Assembly: GCA_022661535.1 (NCBI GenBank)
Contig: JAKULF010000006.1
Coordinates: forward strand, 3,591,001-3,655,000
Direction of reading: 5' to 3'
DNA length: 64,000 bases
DNA from: Eutypa lata
Lineage: Eukaryota > Ascomycota > Sordariomycetes > Xylariales > Diatrypaceae
The position numbers were made by a program, and so were the translations under genes. Under the pieces are notes generated by a model, which was not told the DNA's origin, did no database searches, and saw nothing but the letters and a program-made list of their open reading frames with translations. Of the stretch, positions 11,175-23,276 are shown in pieces (positions within the stretch are counted from its first letter, which is position 1; the number at the start of each line of letters is the position of its first letter).

Positions 11175-12307
11175 GCCACATGCAAGCATCCCGTCGGAAA
11201 GTTAACGATTGGCTACCAGGACGAGATCGCAATTCTGTGGCCGCCCGGTCACCCAATCCGCAACCAGCCTCTGCCTACCCCTCTGGTAGTCGATGTCACC
11301 ATATTAGAATCACAATGGAAGGACTTGTTAGCATTAGGCGGTAAGCTGAAGCGTGAAGTAGAAATTCTCTCCAAGCTTAATCATGTAAGCAGAATACCCT
11401 CGCCCTAAACACAAATATGGACAAATATCAGTGCTAGCCATACATCGTTGATTACATCGCGTCGCGGGGGTGGGACGTCGGCGACGTGGAGATATTCATG
11501 GGTTTAAAAGAAGGTACTTTACAACCGTTGGTCGAGAGAGGGTGCTCTATCCCTATTGATAACCTCTGCGAGACTGCCCTTCACCACATGCTCCAAGCGC
11601 TTGATTTTCTTGCGGTGAATCACATCATCCATCGAGATTTAAAGCCGGAAAACATTCTTTATGTATCACAGCGAGGCCAGTATCAATTCCAACTCGGTGA
11701 TTTTGGTCTCAGCAACCGTCAGTTTATAGCGACAACCTTTGCTGGTAGCTTGCTCTACATGGCCCCAGAGACTATTCAGAAGGGATCGCAAACACCTAAA
11801 GTAGACATTTGGTCACTTTACGTCACGATATTGTGGACACTAGATGTGAAAGGGTTCCGCGATGGCTGGAGAACTCTTCAGGGTTATGACGACATTCAGA
11901 GGGCTATTTTGTTAGCCTCTAAGGCGGACTCTGTCTCGATCGTGCAGGAAATGGCAAGGCCCGATCCCGAGAAGCGTGCTTCCGCGGCGCAGATGCTCAT
12001 CAAGTTGTTCGGGGGAAGAGGGCTCACAACTCCGCGAGATCAGATCCCACCCCTCACTCTCCCCGCAGAGGCCGATGGGGGAGCTCTAGCCACGGCTGCC
12101 CTCACGCCGATGAGTTCAACGCAGCCATCTTTGGGAGACGTCGAAATGCGGATGAATTCAGTTACGGCCGCCACCACGCCGCCGAGTACAGCACGGCCAT
12201 CTCCGGGAGATGTCCAGTTGAGGATATGTCCAGTTGCGGGAGACGGCCACTTCCGCATCTCGAAGAATAACCGGTCTCCCAGGCATAATCGAGGCAGACG
12301 ATTTTGA
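11175..12307 (+). CDS. Serine/threonine protein kinase-like protein, 5' end unresolved
   Basis: Exons: open from before 11175 to 11384, and 11438-12307, joined by a 53-nt GTAAGC...TAG intron that restores KLNH|PYIVDYIA. The C-lobe is complete: HRDLKPEN catalytic loop, GDFGLS magnesium loop, MAPE activation-segment end, DIWSL and a late Arg (PEKRASA). The N-lobe shows the alpha-C region (KLKREVEILSKLNH) but no Gly-x-Gly-x-x-Gly loop and no VAIK-type lysine. The frame is open back to about 11022 yet contains no ATG. Either an upstream exon is missed or the gene is 5'-truncated. After the kinase domain comes a Pro/Thr/Ser tail with two copies of a PS-L/P-GDV-x-x-R motif. The start given is only a boundary of recognisable sequence. 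Confidence 0.7.
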
Positions 12308-13038
12308 CCTAAAACTGTCGGAACTGAAGAGAGGGGTGATTTATGCATTCATGGTTAAGGAGGTCTAGGAACCTCTTGTTCGCTCGTTTGGTTGTTTATC
12401 GTGTGATCTAACATATCTTGCGTCTTGATCGGACGTGCTGCTCAGCGGTTAACCCATGCAGAAAGCGACGATGTCTAGGCATAGTTATATCAGTCTCGAG
12501 GGTCGAGAGAGCACCAGTCAGTCGTCTTACTTCCGAAGAACTTTACAACTAACTTTATAGCGATTATTATAGGGAGCTTATCGGTTCGGTAGTTGGCTAT
12601 TGGGAATGACGTTGAGATAATGAAGTTTGGAGTTCCTTTTGGCGACTGGGCGTTAATATAGATTATCTAAGACAAGAGGGCGCTCGAGGGTGGTCAAAGG
12701 TAGGATGGGCGTGCATTTTAACGTAAGGCTGTATGACTGGAATGAAGCGAATGGTTATGGTTATGTATTATCATTTATGTCCAGATACCCAGGTATTTTT
12801 ATCGTTAAAATATGTAGATTTCTCAAATAGAAGACTAACTTTTAGTAATATGTCCATAGTTAGCGGCCCATGCCTTTCTGGGTTCTGTACTAGATTTGGC
12901 TAACAGAAGAATAGGACCGTTAGATCGCTTTTGAGAGCGCATGCATGAGCTGTTACCACACAAGCTCATATCGAGCTACTTTCCTGTTTGGGAAATAATG
13001 GTTTCGTCGTCATCGATCTATGTAACCTCACTGTCAGA

Positions 13039-13281
13039 CCGCGATAGAAATCCGACGGGTCTAAAATGTACCAAGCTATCTACCCTTTAAGTTGCACTGG
13101 TTTTACAACCTTTGTATAATAATATGTTAATTTCTAAACAGACGAACATAATACCTTTATTTCAATAATAATTTACGAATTTTTTGAAATTTTTTTATCG
13201 CCTTGTGTTATAAAATTGCAATGCATTTTAAAAAGTGTGTTCAGCATAGTACGTTTTAGACCCGTCGGATTTCTATCGCGG
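13039..13281. mobile_element. MITE-like non-autonomous element with 33-bp terminal inverted repeats
   Basis: The left terminus 13039-13071 begins CCGCGATAGAAATCC. It is matched in reverse complement by 13249-13281 with a single mismatch over 33 positions. The interior is about 177 bp, very AT-rich, with no coding capacity. Directly outside lie ACTGTCAG (13030-13037) and ACCGTCAG (13282-13289), near-identical 8-mers consistent with a target-site duplication carrying one later change. On the left one base separates the 8-mer from the repeat. Size, repeats, AT richness and lack of ORF fit a MITE. An 8-bp duplication would suggest a hAT-type transposase, but that is inference and no transposase is in the window. 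Confidence 0.8.
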
Positions 13282-14925
13282 ACCGTCAGCCTCACCAACA
13301 TGTAGCTGACAGCTGCCACCACTGCCTGGCAGCTAGCAGCGATTCAAACGGTGGAGGGTGGGTTAGGAAAGCAGCCCTACAACTTGGCAGGCTTAGTTGC
13401 TGTCCGTAGCGCCAAGTCGGAGCTCCTAAGATTATTACCTAGGACCGGTTGGGCCTGCTCCGGTCCGGCGAGCAAGCTGAGGTGCTTTAATCGAAGGTAC
13501 GATATTGTACATCTTATATGTCTGATAAAAACAAGGGATTTCGTGCTACTCATTGCGGGCTGGGCCCTACGTTACGAACCTCCATTGACCCCCTTTCCCC
13601 ATGGCCATCGGATGGATGAGGGGAGTTTGGCCGATGGGGCTCACTCAATCTCTCCCGGGGGCTGGCTGGCTTCGAAAGCCGTGCCTGAGGAGCCTATGCA
13701 CCTAACGTCAGTCGCCTACCTACCTAGGTGTTGCACCTAGTTAGGGATTGGGCCGGCTGTCCGGCCTTCGCTTGCTGCCCTCCCGCCTCGCAGATGTAGC
13801 GGCACCCAGGCAAGGCCAGGTGTGGAGTACCTAGGTATAAACTTGGGTAGGTATATGTAGGCAATCAGGCTGGCTGGCAGGGCTGGCAGGCGTACATAGT
13901 AAGCAATGTAATCGTGTGTAAGTTTCTTCACGTTTATTGGCAACTAGATCAGTAAGGAGTTTTTTATTTATATGCGTTGAGTTGCATATGTACCTGCCAC
14001 CGATCTACCTACATAAGTAGCCTACCTAGACAGATATGTAGCAGCAAAGGAGTAGCACATATAGTAATAGATAACAGGAGAGAACTACATATATAGTACG
14101 CTTTGCAGCCCCTTTCCCTCTTTCCCTTTCATATGGGGAGGGCGAACCCGCCTGCTCGCTTGCAGAGACTTCCAACTGAAATGTGTGGAATTTTTTCGAT
14201 TACATTATAATCAGGGCTGCCCGAGTTAGCCTAATAAATATCATCATCAACGTATCGATCCGATCATCTTACCGGCATAGTAAATAGGTAGTTAGAGGCA
14301 AGGACAAGACAGGACAAGACAGCGTAAGATAACAACAAAACACCGCTTTACATGTAAGTTAGCAACACTAGCACCACTAGTTAATAGCAGTGTTACTCTC
14401 TCCCTCTCTCTCTCTATGAACCACCCTCATCTGACAACTCGTATTTCACACTCACTACCTACCACAAACAAACCACCTTAGGTATCTCTATTTGGAAAAA
14501 AACGGGCCTTAATTAGGTAGCCTATATACCTGCATACCTCCTACCTACGTACCTACTTATTAGCAGGTAGCCTTGGATAACACCACTACTACTGCTACAT
14601 CAATGAGTCCATCCACCCATCCATCCATCCCTTTGTCCTCCTCCACCCCAGGTGCCTAGGCGCTTTACCGTCCGCCCCCTTTTCATACCTCCCTCTATCC
14701 TCTTGCCTCCCCTCCAACCACCAAATCCCCTTTAGTAATCAGTCCAACAGCCAATGGAACCGATTGAACTCTTTTCTTTTTGTGCACAACAAAGAGGGGA
14801 AAAAAAAAAATCTGACAAGGAAAAAGAAGAAGAGAATAAAAGAAGAAATGCGCCCCCATCACCGACTCCGATTTTGACAAGTAATAGTGAAGATGTCCTG
14901 CCGCGCGTGATACTGACGTAGTCTA

Positions 14926-14945
14926 GTCCAGTCCAGTCCAGTCCA
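14926..14945. repeat. Short tandem repeat, GTCCA x4
   Basis: Four exact GTCCA units lie in the 3' flank of the membrane-anchored coiled-coil gene. No function is suggested. Confidence 0.7.
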
Positions 14946-15422
14946 TCCGGGGAAAGCAGGACCGCAAGAGCTATATATGCCCTATACGACCTGCGTGATG
15001 TGGTTTTGGTGTGGTGCGATGGGAGCCGTTCGTGCCTTGAGGCAATCCAGTACCTTCGTTTGGGAGGAGGACAGCACCAACTTCGCAGCTGCGTGATGAC
15101 GATGACCAGATATCAGAATGTAGATGATGCTAGTATGACGAGAGAAGGGATGACCAGTTTTTTTTTACTCCGTTATCGGTCATCCAGAAAAAAAGTCCGG
15201 AGCCTAATGCCGCCCAATCCAAGCCCGGGAAGGTAGAGGTTTGCAGCGCGGCGCATACCCTCAGATCGTAATGTACAAGGAAGTATGCCTCTAATCACAG
15301 AAAGGGGAAGAGGGAGAGAGGGAAGGCCAGCCACGATTTGGAGGCCAGAAGAAAGTTGCCCAAAAATATGTAAGAGAAAGGGTAAGTGCGGGTTCTTAAC
15401 TGGAGATATGCATCAACCCTAA

Positions 15423-16682
15423 TCATACATCCCATTCTCTTTCAACATCGTCATTATCATCGGTCTCCTCAGGCGTCAGAGCAGCAAACGAAGACGAGCT
15501 GCTCGTGATGATTGGTCTCTTAGTAACAGCGGCAGCAGGAATTGATGGCTTGCTGACTGGGGCGGCCGAGGCACCATTTGTGCCATTCGTAAGAGCGACT
15601 GGGGCAGTCGAGGGCTCGGAAGCGACATTCTTCTTTCCCTTCTTCTTGGTCTTGACTTCGCTCCAGGACTCTTCCTGTCGGAGCATCTCCATCTGCTCCT
15701 CTTCTGAGGGAACGCCCGACAACCAAGGGTCGGCATTCTCTTGCTTCTTAGCCTTGGTAGCAGCCGGTGTAGCTGACTTCGTCGGCTCGGGCTTGGATTG
15801 GGGTTGTTGCTGCTCGAAGGTGTCGAGTGGCTGGATAGTGTCACCGTTGGTGGGCTTCTGCGTCCAGGCTTTATTCTGGTTGGTCATAAAAGCAGAACCA
15901 TCCTTGGCAGCCCGGCCCTCTGCGACGCGGGCTGTTCGTCGCTGTTGCTCCAACTGGACTTTGCGGATCTGCTCTGCCTCCTCGCGAGCCGCCTTAGCAG
16001 CTTCGGCCTTCTTGCGGTTCTGGCGCTGCTTCTTCGTCTCGACAACTTCTAGCGGCTTGGCCTTCCGCTCCTTGGGCTTCACGGAATCAGTATCTGTGAG
16101 ACGGAGGACGGAAGGGCCAGATGCGGTTGGCTCCAGCATGTCCGATACATCCTGGCCATTGACCGCCTCGGTGGGAGGGGAGGTCGGGGGCGAGAGATCG
16201 TCGTCCGCATCCCCGGCATGGGAGGATGGGGCCGATGGTTTCTCGGCTGGTGCGTTGAGGACTTCTTCAGCCTTGGACTGCTTGATAGACTTGTGCCGTT
16301 TGTCCTCGGATTTCTTGGCATTGAATCTGGTGCCACTGTGAGCGCTGGACAGCTGACGAGCGAACTCGCGATCGGCCTTCTTATCAGCAGCATCATCTTG
16401 CTCCCAATTTTCGTAGTTTACGGTTGGAGGTGTTGCTTCTTTCGACGTCGTGGTAGGTTTGGGCTTCGACTTCGGCTTAACGGCTTTCTCAGCCTTCTTT
16501 TTCGCATCGCTTGCAAGAGTGGCAACGTCCGCTGATCGCTGCTGTCTAGGGGGCTGCCTTGCTACTAATGGACGAGCATTCTGATTCGCATAGATATTCC
16601 GATATGCAATGTATCCAATAACGATAACAACAACCCACCCACCAATTGTGGTGATTGGAGAGACGGCTTTTGAGGAATCCAT
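15423..16682 (-). CDS. Single-pass membrane-anchored Lys/Ala-rich coiled-coil protein
   Basis: An uninterrupted 419-codon frame starts at the ATG at 16682 (MDSSKAVSPI). One strong hydrophobic segment (about residues 10-27, TTIGGWVVVIVIGYIAY) sits close to the N-terminus with no cleavable signal pattern, suggesting a type III/tail-out membrane anchor, probably in the ER or nuclear envelope. The rest is hydrophilic. A long basic helix with coiled-coil character (about 210-260, rich in KKQRQNRKKAEAAKAAREEAEQ) is followed by a conserved-looking block (NADPWLSGVPSEEEQMEMLR, then ESWSEVKTKKKGKK) and an acidic C-terminus ending EREWDV. The layout resembles lysine-rich ER-anchored proteins of animals such as LYRIC, but that likeness may be compositional. 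I give no function. Confidence 0.85.
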   Translation of the reverse strand: MDSSKAVSPITTIGGWVVVIVIGYIAYRNIYANQNARPLVARQPPRQQRSADVATLASDAKKKAEKAVKPKSKPKPTTTSKEATPPTVNYENWEQDDAADKKADREFARQLSSAHSGTRFNAKKSEDKRHKSIKQSKAEEVLNAPAEKPSAPSSHAGDADDDLSPPTSPPTEAVNGQDVSDMLEPTASGPSVLRLTDTDSVKPKERKAKPLEVVETKKQRQNRKKAEAAKAAREEAEQIRKVQLEQQRRTARVAEGRAAKDGSAFMTNQNKAWTQKPTNGDTIQPLDTFEQQQPQSKPEPTKSATPAATKAKKQENADPWLSGVPSEEEQMEMLRQEESWSEVKTKKKGKKNVASEPSTAPVALTNGTNGASAAPVSKPSIPAAAVTKRPIITSSSSSFAALTPEETDDNDDVEREWDV

Positions 16683-19147
16683 GATGGATCAATGTTGTAG
16701 ATGTAGGTATATTCGGAGGTGGACGTGGATGAAGCTCGGGGCAACTGTCGGTATAGCTGAGGCGGAACTACAAGACCGCTAGGAATAAATATATATACTA
16801 GGACCGTTACACCTCGTCAGGGACGAAACTAATATCGTCCTTAGGAGAGTTCGGACTAAATGAAAGAGAAATAGAATTATATGAGGTTGATGGTTGACGA
16901 AGTGAAGGGGAAGGAAGCTCAACCAATGGAAGGGTATTGCGTCGGTCTTTGCTCTAAGAAAAGCTGGTCAGGAGAAGAATAAGAAGAATAAGAGGCTAGA
17001 CGCGGTGAAGAAGATTGCCAAGGATCAATATGAAGAAACAAATGAAACGAAGTAATAAATGTTTTGCCTCTCCCAGGCGCAAGGAAGCTTGAGTAGAGTT
17101 GACCGAGGACCAAGGCGATTGAGGCTCAATTGGTATTTGAGAAAGATGGAATGAGATATCCTATCATGCAATACGATATATCTCCACAAGGTATCATTCG
17201 GCGGAAGGAAGGGAGAAGAAAGTGTTGATCGTCACTGGGCCAATACTTGCAATGGTTTGAATAAAAGTCAAGTATGAATAGATGAAGAGAATCGATCTGA
17301 ACCTTGGTTAAGAGAGATGAGATCCAGGGGCTAGAGGTAGTTAACTAGAGGTAGTTAAGTTGGCTTCGTCAATATCAATGGGGGTTTACGTTTTGGTTTT
17401 GGCTACTGTCTTGTTCGGAAGTGTCATTAAAGTTAAGGTAGGACATCCGAATCTACACTAGGAACTATTTCAGCAGTGATTACAGCAGTGTTAGGGTGCT
17501 ACATACACCTACCTTAGCGATCTCCGTTCTAGTTACGTACATACGATACCTCTGAAATGCACCTTCCACAGCTTGTGAAATCTGTCCACTGCGAGTTTTG
17601 AAGATGTACTAGGGTCTTTTTAGGTTTAGATTGGTTGGATAGAGCAAAGTATCTGGGCATTTAGCGCAGAACTAGGTGGGGCAATACAGTGAATACCAAC
17701 ATTGAACATTCTAGATCTTAACGGAGAGTCTCCGCTCTTTCGGCCAAGAAATGTCCGATCACTTTGTACGTACAATAAACCTACTGTAATTTGACTGAAT
17801 AATGTCATTCTCCCTATTCAGCTATTCAGCATGATACCTAGGTATTAGATCTAATCTAGTGGTGAATATAGGTAATTTGTTTGTAAACGCCACGGTTATT
17901 AAATATGTATACCTGATGATAAAAAGCTACACAGTAGGCAGGTAGAGCTAGGTATTGTGTAGTGAGATACGATAGAACAAAATATCAATTATCGTATTAA
18001 GGCTAGGTTTGACCAGCCAATAACTATTGTCATCTTGGCATTTTCCATATGTGTTCCGGAATCCGTACCTAACTACCTCCTAGAGCTAGCAACCTGGAAG
18101 CAGTAGGGAAACGTTGTCTGGCATATGCAGGGCAATCTATGAAGTACACATACACACGCATACACAGACTCCCCCCATCATCGCAATGCCAACGTATCAA
18201 ATCATTTGGAATCGAGCGTGTCACAACCTCGGAACACCTGGGGCCGCCCGCCGCCGCTGCTCCCTGGTTGCTGCTACTGCTGCAGTGCATTCTGAAATAA
18301 AAGAGCGACTGGACGAGATGGCAGGATGGCAACTCTGCTCGGGTTCTACAAAACGATGCCTGCCAAAACGTTGAACTACATTAGCTAGTGCCATATCATA
18401 TAGACTCCCCATCCCAGTCTCTACACGTTCTTCTGTGCTACTACTGGCTATATATATAGGTAGATAGACATATTTTATCGCAATGGGTAGGTAAGTAGGT
18501 AGGCAATCGGCAAATGGGGCAATCCCGAGCGTCTTCTATTGTTTACCGAGTACAATTCTCACTACGTACCTACGTAATAGGTGACGTTTGAACATTTCAA
18601 TGCCCATTATCAACCTGATCGACAGTCCATTTATAGGTACATACCTAAATACCTTACCTACATATCTTAGTCCGGAACTTGCTTGCAATGCCGCAGCCCT
18701 CCGGCGGTAACCGGCAGGTACCTCCTGACTGCCCTTAAAGTTTATATAGAGAGACAATCACGACTTTTTGTCAGACTGAGTCAACTCTAAAATTCATATT
18801 GTTATTTCTATGGGAAAATGACTTGTATGCTGGTCAGATATCTTGTGAACTACTCTACTTACTACTACCTTTTCATATATATACTTTGTGTCATAGCTGG
18901 TTACTGAGTAATTACTACATAGGTAGGTATATAATAGACGAATTCTTACTGGGTGCGTTATACTGCTTAGTTCCAAGCTACGAAGTATAGTCGTATTGGT
19001 CAGCTGAGATAAGGGACTCTCCACCCCAGAGACAACCCCACCTGAAAAAGAATCGGATCTCATATCTAACTCACTACTTAAGCCCGCGGCTCGGCTGAGA
19101 GCTAGTTGAGGGGTTCCTGATTTCACCAGTTTTCATGCGAAGAAGAT
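16683..19147. other. Divergent intergenic region, no gene recognised
   Basis: Shared upstream region of the leftward membrane-anchored gene and the rightward nucleoside hydrolase. The first 700 bases are purine-rich and probably contain the long 5' leader of the leftward gene. The remainder is AT-rich with TACCTA/TAGGTA words. No intact coding region or RNA gene was seen. Confidence 0.5.
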
Positions 19148-20613
19148 ATGGCACCAAAGAGCAAGGTTATCATTGATACCGATCCAGGTGAGCTGAGGAG
19201 GAGGAAAAGTGTATTATACGGACATCATCTAGACCATCTACTAACGTGGCTACAGGGGCGGATGATGTCCTGGCTATCCTCCTGGCCCTGGCTTCGCGGC
19301 CGGAGGAGTTGGAGCTGGCCATGATCTCTGTGACGTACGGCAATGTCCAGGTAGAGAGCTGCTTGCGGAACGTCGTGGGTTTATTCCACGTGTTGGACAA
19401 GGAGATGGAGTGGCGCGAATCCCAGGGAAAGCCCCTGGGGTTTGAGGTGCTGCGGACTCAGAAGCCCATCGTGGCCGTAGGGCCGGAACATGCTCTTGAA
19501 GAGGAGCTTCTGATGGAGGATGGCTTCCGTAAGCACTCTATTTTATCATCCAACAATTTTGTTTCTTTCTTCGTGTTGAAAATATGTGGCTAACTACAGA
19601 GTTATAGACGGTTCCGATGGTTTACACGGTGTTCACGAGGCTGTAAGGATAGACAATTATCCCTCATATGAAACCAGATGGCTAACAGATCACAGCATCC
19701 TCACCTTTCACCTGCTGATACGTGGAAAGCCTTATTCAAGGACGGCCTACCAGGGGCGGAAGAGGATCCCGCTTTCTACAAATACTTCACGCCATCCAAG
19801 ACACCAGCGCACCAGGAAATCCTGCGCATACTGAGAGAGGAGCCCCCGGACACGATCACCATCTGCGCTGTCGGGCCCCTGACGAACCTCGCCATGGCCG
19901 CGGCCGAGGATCCCGAGGCGTTTCTCCGAGTGAAGGATGTCGTTGTCATGGGTGGCGCTATCGACGTCGAGGGCAACATCACCCCGGTAGCCGAGTTCAA
20001 CACCTTCGCCGATGCCGTTGCCACTGCCAGGGTATTCGCCCTCACCTCGCCCATTCCGTCGTCGACGATGCCCCCAATCCCGAAGGACAAGGCCACGCTC
20101 GCCCCGTACCCGGAGAAGCTGTCGAAACAGCTAAACCTAAAGTTGATGCCGCTCGATATCACGACGCCGCACCTCCTGAACATGAACTACTTCATCGAGA
20201 CGATAGAGGCGCAGCTCGCTGTCGGCAGTCCGTTGGCTACCTGGATCAACACCTTCATGACTGGTATCTTCCGCCAAATCGTGTCGATGATTGGGGATGA
20301 AGTAGAGCCGGGTCTCTCGCTGCATGACCCCCTTACCATCTGGTATACACTCAACCCGTCGCACCCGAGGTGGCAGCTACACAAGGACGCGCCGGAGGAT
20401 ATCCGGGTAGAGACGTCGGGCCAGTGGACGCATGGGATGCACGTCAAGGACCGCCGGGGTAGGGTGCGGCCCAAGAACATAGGGCTGGACGAAGTGCCCG
20501 GAGACGAGTATGGGTGGCTGAGCATGACAAGGGGCAACAGGATCAACAGATTTGTTGACAGCCCCGGTTTCGAGGCGTTTGCCCCTTTCTTGATGGAACG
20601 GCTCTTTGGATAA
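19148..20613 (+). CDS. Inosine-uridine preferring nucleoside hydrolase
   Basis: Four exons, 19148-19187, 19256-19528, 19608-19642 and 19696-20613, give 421 residues with every junction in frame. The first intron splits the calcium-site motif DTDPGADD (residues 10-17); the second restores FHGSDGLHG, where the family has FHGxDGLGG; the third restores HPHLSP. Later landmarks include AVGPLTNLA, VVMGGA and EFNTFADA, and the distal histidine/aspartate region (LSLHDPLT). The enzyme hydrolyses the N-glycosidic bond of ribonucleosides in purine/pyrimidine salvage, probably in the cytosol since no signal peptide is present. Length is above the bacterial 310-340 residues, as is usual for fungal members. 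It is convergent with LSM8, with 270 bases between stops. Confidence 0.94.
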
Positions 20614-20883
20614 GACAAAAGACAGCTGTTATAGGTTGGTTAGATGATGCATAGGATAGTAGGAAACCAATGACAACAATTAAGCATTGTCAGCAAAGAT
20701 GCGAACGTGGTATCTTTAGTAGACGATGAGCGTACCCTATCGAGTAATAAACCCCTCTAAAACCCCCCAAAAAGGAAAACATGCAAACCACCCTCACCTT
20801 CCCCTAACGCCCATACATGCGAATTAGAAATTTCAGACGCCGATTCAAGAGTTTCGAGGCGTTTAGCAAGACAGTTCCTTCTT

Positions 20884-21419
20884 TTATATATGCTTGATAC
20901 CTCCGATAGCCGAGCCCTTGACCCGCCCCCAGTTGATACTCTCGTCTAGAGCTTCGTCGACAAGTCCCACGAGACAAACATTGTCACCTCGGACGAGGTA
21001 TAAACCAAGCTGGACCTCTTCGGAGTCCTCGTGGTCGTCGGGGTCGCGAATTACACGTTCGATTGTCTGGCCAAGTACCTGGCGGGGGAGAAGGGTGTTA
21101 GTTCGTAGGTTATGTATGGGCATGGGGTGCTTTTTGTAGCTCGTAGGTAGTAGAGGGCTGACTTACTAGGTTTGTCATCTGATCGCAGCTAAGCAGCTTG
21201 CCCACCAGGGTTCGCGAATCGGCCGTAATGATCAACACCTTCTCTAGCGGGCTGTTAGGATCGAAGCCATGATGAGCTTTACACTAGATTTTACACTACA
21301 GAGATTGGATGATTCTGAAGAGAAAGCATAGGCAGACTAAATCTTGGCGGAACGAATGCAGGGGTGGTCAGTGATAAGAATAGAAACTTACTGTCTACGT
21401 AGCCATGAAAGTTCGACAT
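20884..21419 (-). CDS. LSM8: U6 snRNA-associated Sm-like protein LSM8
   Basis: Three exons on the minus strand, 21419-21392, 21243-21167 and 21078-20884, encode 99 residues. The protein begins MSNFHGYVDK, runs through the Sm1 strand region (KVLIITADSRTLVGKLLSCD, then QMTNL) and the Sm2 signature (LGLYLVRGDNVCLVG), and ends with a short helix. Small size, the RGDN Sm2 signature and the DEALDESINW tail match LSM8 rather than LSM1. LSM8 joins LSM2-7 in the nuclear ring that binds the U6 snRNA 3' oligo-U for splicing and nuclear decay. The first acceptor used is CTAG before AGAAGG; an earlier CAG in the same intron would give an immediate stop, which decides the model. Confidence 0.92.
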
Positions 21420-23276
21420 TTTGACAATTGGTAGAAGCAACTGCGGTGGCCCCTACGACGTCTTCGTTGCTTGGAATACAGGTAAACCAACCAGCTGCTG
21501 TCTTCGCGCGGCACTCGATCTCGACAGGACGTGGCGTTTAACGTCGCAAGGAGGGAAGGCTAAGGGGACGTTACGTAGGGAATCTTGGTTACAATCATGC
21601 GACGTAAGATAGGTAGATATAAAAGGCACGACTAAGTTTTATTAGGTATCAAATTCCCAAGTCGGGCAGGCAAGTCAGAAAATAGAAGTCTTCTGACTAC
21701 CTGCAGTTACTCCAATCGATCATCGTCAAATCGAGCTGTAGCTAAGAATTTGACCCCACCTTTCAAATGCCTTGGCACCTTCCCACAATCTTATCAAAAG
21801 GAGCCGCGGTCACGGGTTCTTCCATTCTCCGATTGCCGTCAACTGCAGCCCTGGACTGGAGGTGCCCCAGGGCTGCCAGGGGAACATCCGGGTCCACTCC
21901 CGACCGACAGCTGCAAGACGTGGCCAGTGCTGTTGAAAACCTCGTACTTTCTAAAATAAGGCATGCAATGCCTCAATGCATGACCTGCTCATTAGCCGGC
22001 TGCCTCTATTCTCCATTCTCTGCAACCTTACTTCTGCTGAACCCTTCAACCATGAATTCCATCATTTTCTATTGTTGGTGGATAATAGATTTCTTATTTT
22101 TCATCCTTGTGACCGAAAGCAAGGTTCGTTCATACAGTAGGTCATGCCATGCAAGAAAGCTTGAAAGCCTGTCGTGTCCAGGAGAGTCGTACATATTCAG
22201 CTTCCTGATTTGTGAGCCAATCACTCCATGGGTGGCAACGCGGCTCTACCATAAGTGAAACTGTGAAACGAGTTACCTAAGCAAATGTTTCGAGATGGTT
22301 TGTTTCAATCAGGTAGGTGGCTAGGCCAGCGCTCAGCCGTGATTGGCTCAGCCTTTCCCAGCTGCATGGTGACATCGTTAGTGAGGCCCCACTCATGGGC
22401 GAAGCCGCTGACTCGGTTCGACTGGAGTGGCCGACGACATATCACTTCTGGTTCTGGGACGCTAACACCCTATCCCCTTTGTCGATCTCTCCCAAACATT
22501 CTCTGGGGGAGGGAGAAAGAAACAAAGGAAAAAACAAAAAAAAAGGGGAACCAACCACTGCAAATCGGTCCCGTTAAACCCTGGAGGCCTGAAAATACAT
22601 ACAAACAGCAATCATGACCAATTATAATCATTCCAGGGAATCACAAGGTAGGGAACATTCCGTCTCTTTGGTCCAGCATTTGTCTTTATAATTCCTTTCA
22701 TTCACCCACCTGAATTTTTTTCAACATTCTACCTCATCAACTGTCACGAGCTACTATTTTTCCCTTCAGCCAGACAACCCTCTTTGTCATTTGCCTTCGT
22801 GCCAGTGCTATTCAACTCTCCTCCTATTCCACTCATTTGAGTCATTGTTTACCTCGCAAAAGTGAACAATCACATTATTTAAACTTGCTTTTACCCTTGC
22901 TTGACGTCAAGAGCCCCATTCCTTGCACAGCCCACAAAGATATATATACCTATATAAAGACCAGCACGCACTCTAAGCCTTCGGATACAATATCCACCCG
23001 CTTTGAAAGCAATTCTTCAACCTATAAACACTCTTTTATCTATTCTTATTCCAAGGTACACCCCGTTTGACACGGCGCTGCCACATTTCAGTTCAGCACA
23101 GCACAGCACATCGCACAGACGTAGAAGCCTCATTTAGTGGAGCAACGTTCTTTCGTTCCAAGATATTATATATATATCCAGCACTCTTTCTCTACCATTT
23201 TTTCGTAGACACACGAAACACATCAACATATCCACATCCACATCCACATCCACACCAACCAAAAAAACATCACACA
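21420..23276. other. Divergent intergenic region, LSM8 / secreted protein
   Basis: Contains the promoters of LSM8 (left) and of the secreted-protein gene (right). The right third is pyrimidine-rich with TATATA runs near 22940 and 23170. A purine run lies at 22505-22545 and TCCACA repeats directly before the secreted-protein ATG. Open frames at 21767-22258 and 22285-22617 lack recognisable motifs. Confidence 0.5.
23231..23254. repeat. Tandem TCCACA x4 in 5' leader
   Basis: Four TCCACA hexamers lie 23 bases upstream of the ATG of the secreted-protein gene, within a C/A-rich leader typical of highly expressed fungal genes. Confidence 0.7.

Larger units (their letters stand above)
12308..15422. 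other. Intergenic containing a MITE-like element
   Basis: Long AT-rich spacer between the convergent kinase and membrane-anchored coiled-coil genes. It holds the inverted-repeat element at 13039-13281 and several short tandem words (AGGACAAGAC twice near 14300, four GTCCA units at 14926-14945, CATC units near 14615). Open frames here show no recognisable protein features. Confidence 0.55.

Noticed and set aside
13351..13740. 129-codon open frame
   Set aside because: No family features, and the 3' end is made of TACCTA-type spacer repeats.
15505..16341. 278-codon open frame antisense to the membrane-anchored coiled-coil gene
   Set aside because: Its composition is dictated by the real gene on the other strand; it has no motif and no start context.
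22285..22617. 110-codon open frame before the secreted-protein gene
   Set aside because: No motif, ends in a poly-purine tract; read as promoter sequence.
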